NCBI GenBank assembly: GCA_028290765.1
Contig: JAQGJF010000946.1
Span: 1 to 7,253, forward strand
Source: Tardiphaga sp.
Lineage (GTDB): Bacteria; Pseudomonadota; Alphaproteobacteria; Rhizobiales; Xanthobacteraceae
Length of the DNA: 7,253 nt
Direction: 5' to 3'
Part shown: positions 7,079-7,253 of the stretch, piece after piece
Position numbering within the stretch: position 1 is the first letter of the stretch
Layout: each line of letters begins with the position of its first letter
Position numbers and translations under genes: made by a program
Notes under the pieces: generated by a model
What the model was told of the DNA's origin: nothing
The model's database searches: none
Seen by the model: only the letters and a program-made list of their open reading frames with translations

Positions 7079-7100
7079 TTCCGGTCTGGCACAGCCGGAA
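7079..7100. other. hairpin next to the tRNA-like element
   Basis: TTCCGG and CCGGAA form a perfect 6-bp stem around a 10-base loop. Read on the minus strand, it starts one base after the CCA of the tRNA-like segment. No T-run follows on either strand, so it is not a standard intrinsic terminator. Confidence 0.5.
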
Positions 7101-7101
7101 T

Positions 7102-7176
7102 TGGAGACCCAGCCTGGACTTGAACCAGGATCGGCGCCGATGCCTCGACGCCTGCGTCAACTTCCGCCACCAGGTC
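7102..7176 (-). other. tRNA-like element (possible decayed tRNA, att remnant or structured RNA)
   Basis: Read on the minus strand, the 75 bases begin GACCTGG (7176-7170) and end CTGGGTC-T-CCA (7112-7102). The two 7-base ends pair at all seven positions, five Watson-Crick and two G-U. The T-arm at 7129-7113 is a perfect 5-bp stem, CCTGG/CCAGG, around TTCAAGT, which matches the T-loop consensus (TTC, A58, and the G53-C61 pair). Position 8 is T, position 14 can be A, and CCA is encoded. Against a working tRNA: the D-stem is only GCG/CGC with no GG in its loop. The middle arm is best drawn as a 6-bp stem GGCGTC/GGCGCC around an 8-base loop, GAGGCATC, without T33. It could be a decayed tRNA, the tRNA 3' end left by an integrative element, a structured leader, or chance. 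Confidence 0.35.
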
Positions 7177-7188
7177 GCGCGCAGCGTC

Positions 7189-7207
7189 GCATCTCGGGGG
7201 AAGATGC
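7189..7207. other. 6-bp hairpin upstream of the tRNA-like element
   Basis: GCATCT and AGATGC form a perfect 6-bp stem with a 7-base loop, CGGGGGA on the plus strand. It lies 12 bases 5' of the tRNA-like segment on the minus strand. No T-run follows in either direction. Confidence 0.45.
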
Positions 7208-7253
7208 ACAATTCGAAAGCTCAAATTTGGTAAAAAGTCTCTCGACCGCATGC

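Larger units (their letters stand above)
6998..7253. other. right-end region without a supported gene
   Basis: Open frames cross this stretch on both strands, but none has a recognisable product and third-position G+C falls well below that of the neighbouring genes. One minus-strand frame (7251 to 6889) runs through the 15-bp repeats and ends in a TGA that overlaps the VanZ-like ATG at 6892. It may be chance, or the tail of a gene entering from the right. Otherwise the region holds the hairpins and the tRNA-like element listed separately, and an AT-rich patch at about 7206-7240. Confidence 0.4.

Noticed and set aside
6866..7123. Pentapeptide-repeat protein on the plus strand (ARFLP-type repeats)
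   Set aside because: A 15-bp DNA repeat gives 5-residue repeats in every frame. Nothing outside the repeat supports coding, and the frame overlaps the VanZ-like start region.
7233..7253. Intrinsic terminator on the minus strand for a gene beyond the right edge
   Set aside because: A GTC-GAGA-GAC mini-stem is followed by five Ts, but three base pairs are too few and the window ends before a fuller stem could be judged.

Overview
The window looks like a chromosomal surface-polysaccharide (exopolysaccharide, capsule or O-antigen type) locus from a high-GC alphaproteobacterium. The strong G/C preference at third codon positions, the ExoP-type chain-length protein and the overall style suggest the Bradyrhizobium/Rhodopseudomonas neighbourhood of the Hyphomicrobiales (Rhizobiales). 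This placement is an inference from style, not from a marker gene.

Layout, left to right. Positions 1-2013 (minus strand) hold most of a Wzz/ExoP-type polysaccharide co-polymerase fused to a BY-kinase-like ATPase domain; its C-terminus lies off the left edge. Positions 2014-2402 are a gene-free divergent intergenic region that ends in three 16-bp tandem repeats, and these repeats carry the apparent start codon of the next gene. Positions 2403-6510 (plus strand) form a tight three-gene operon: a Wzx-type flippase, a GT4 glycosyltransferase and a GINT1_N-type beta-propeller protein with a degenerate formyltransferase-like N-terminus. Both junctions in the operon are 4-base stop/start overlaps (ATGA, then GTGA). 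Four bases further on is the stop of a convergent minus-strand gene for a small VanZ-like membrane protein (6515-6892). The last ~360 bases carry no well supported gene. They hold six 15-bp tandem repeats just upstream of the VanZ-like gene and a cluster of hairpins, one of which sits in a 75-nt minus-strand segment that resembles a tRNA: seven-pair acceptor stem, consensus T-arm and encoded CCA, but no normal anticodon loop.

Likely cooperation: the GT4 enzyme adds a sugar to a lipid-linked repeat unit in the cytoplasm, the flippase moves the unit across the inner membrane, and the Wzz/ExoP protein governs polymer length and export. The propeller protein, translationally coupled to the glycosyltransferase, probably modifies or binds the glycan or a precursor, but its activity is unknown. 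No polymerase (Wzy), initiating phosphoglycosyltransferase or outer-membrane exporter is visible, so the locus continues outside the window.

The items most worth a second look are the tRNA-like element, the two short-period repeat arrays built from dyad-symmetric units (each at the 5' side of a gene), the bacterial GINT1_N protein, and the loss of the Walker A' aspartates in the BY-kinase-like domain.
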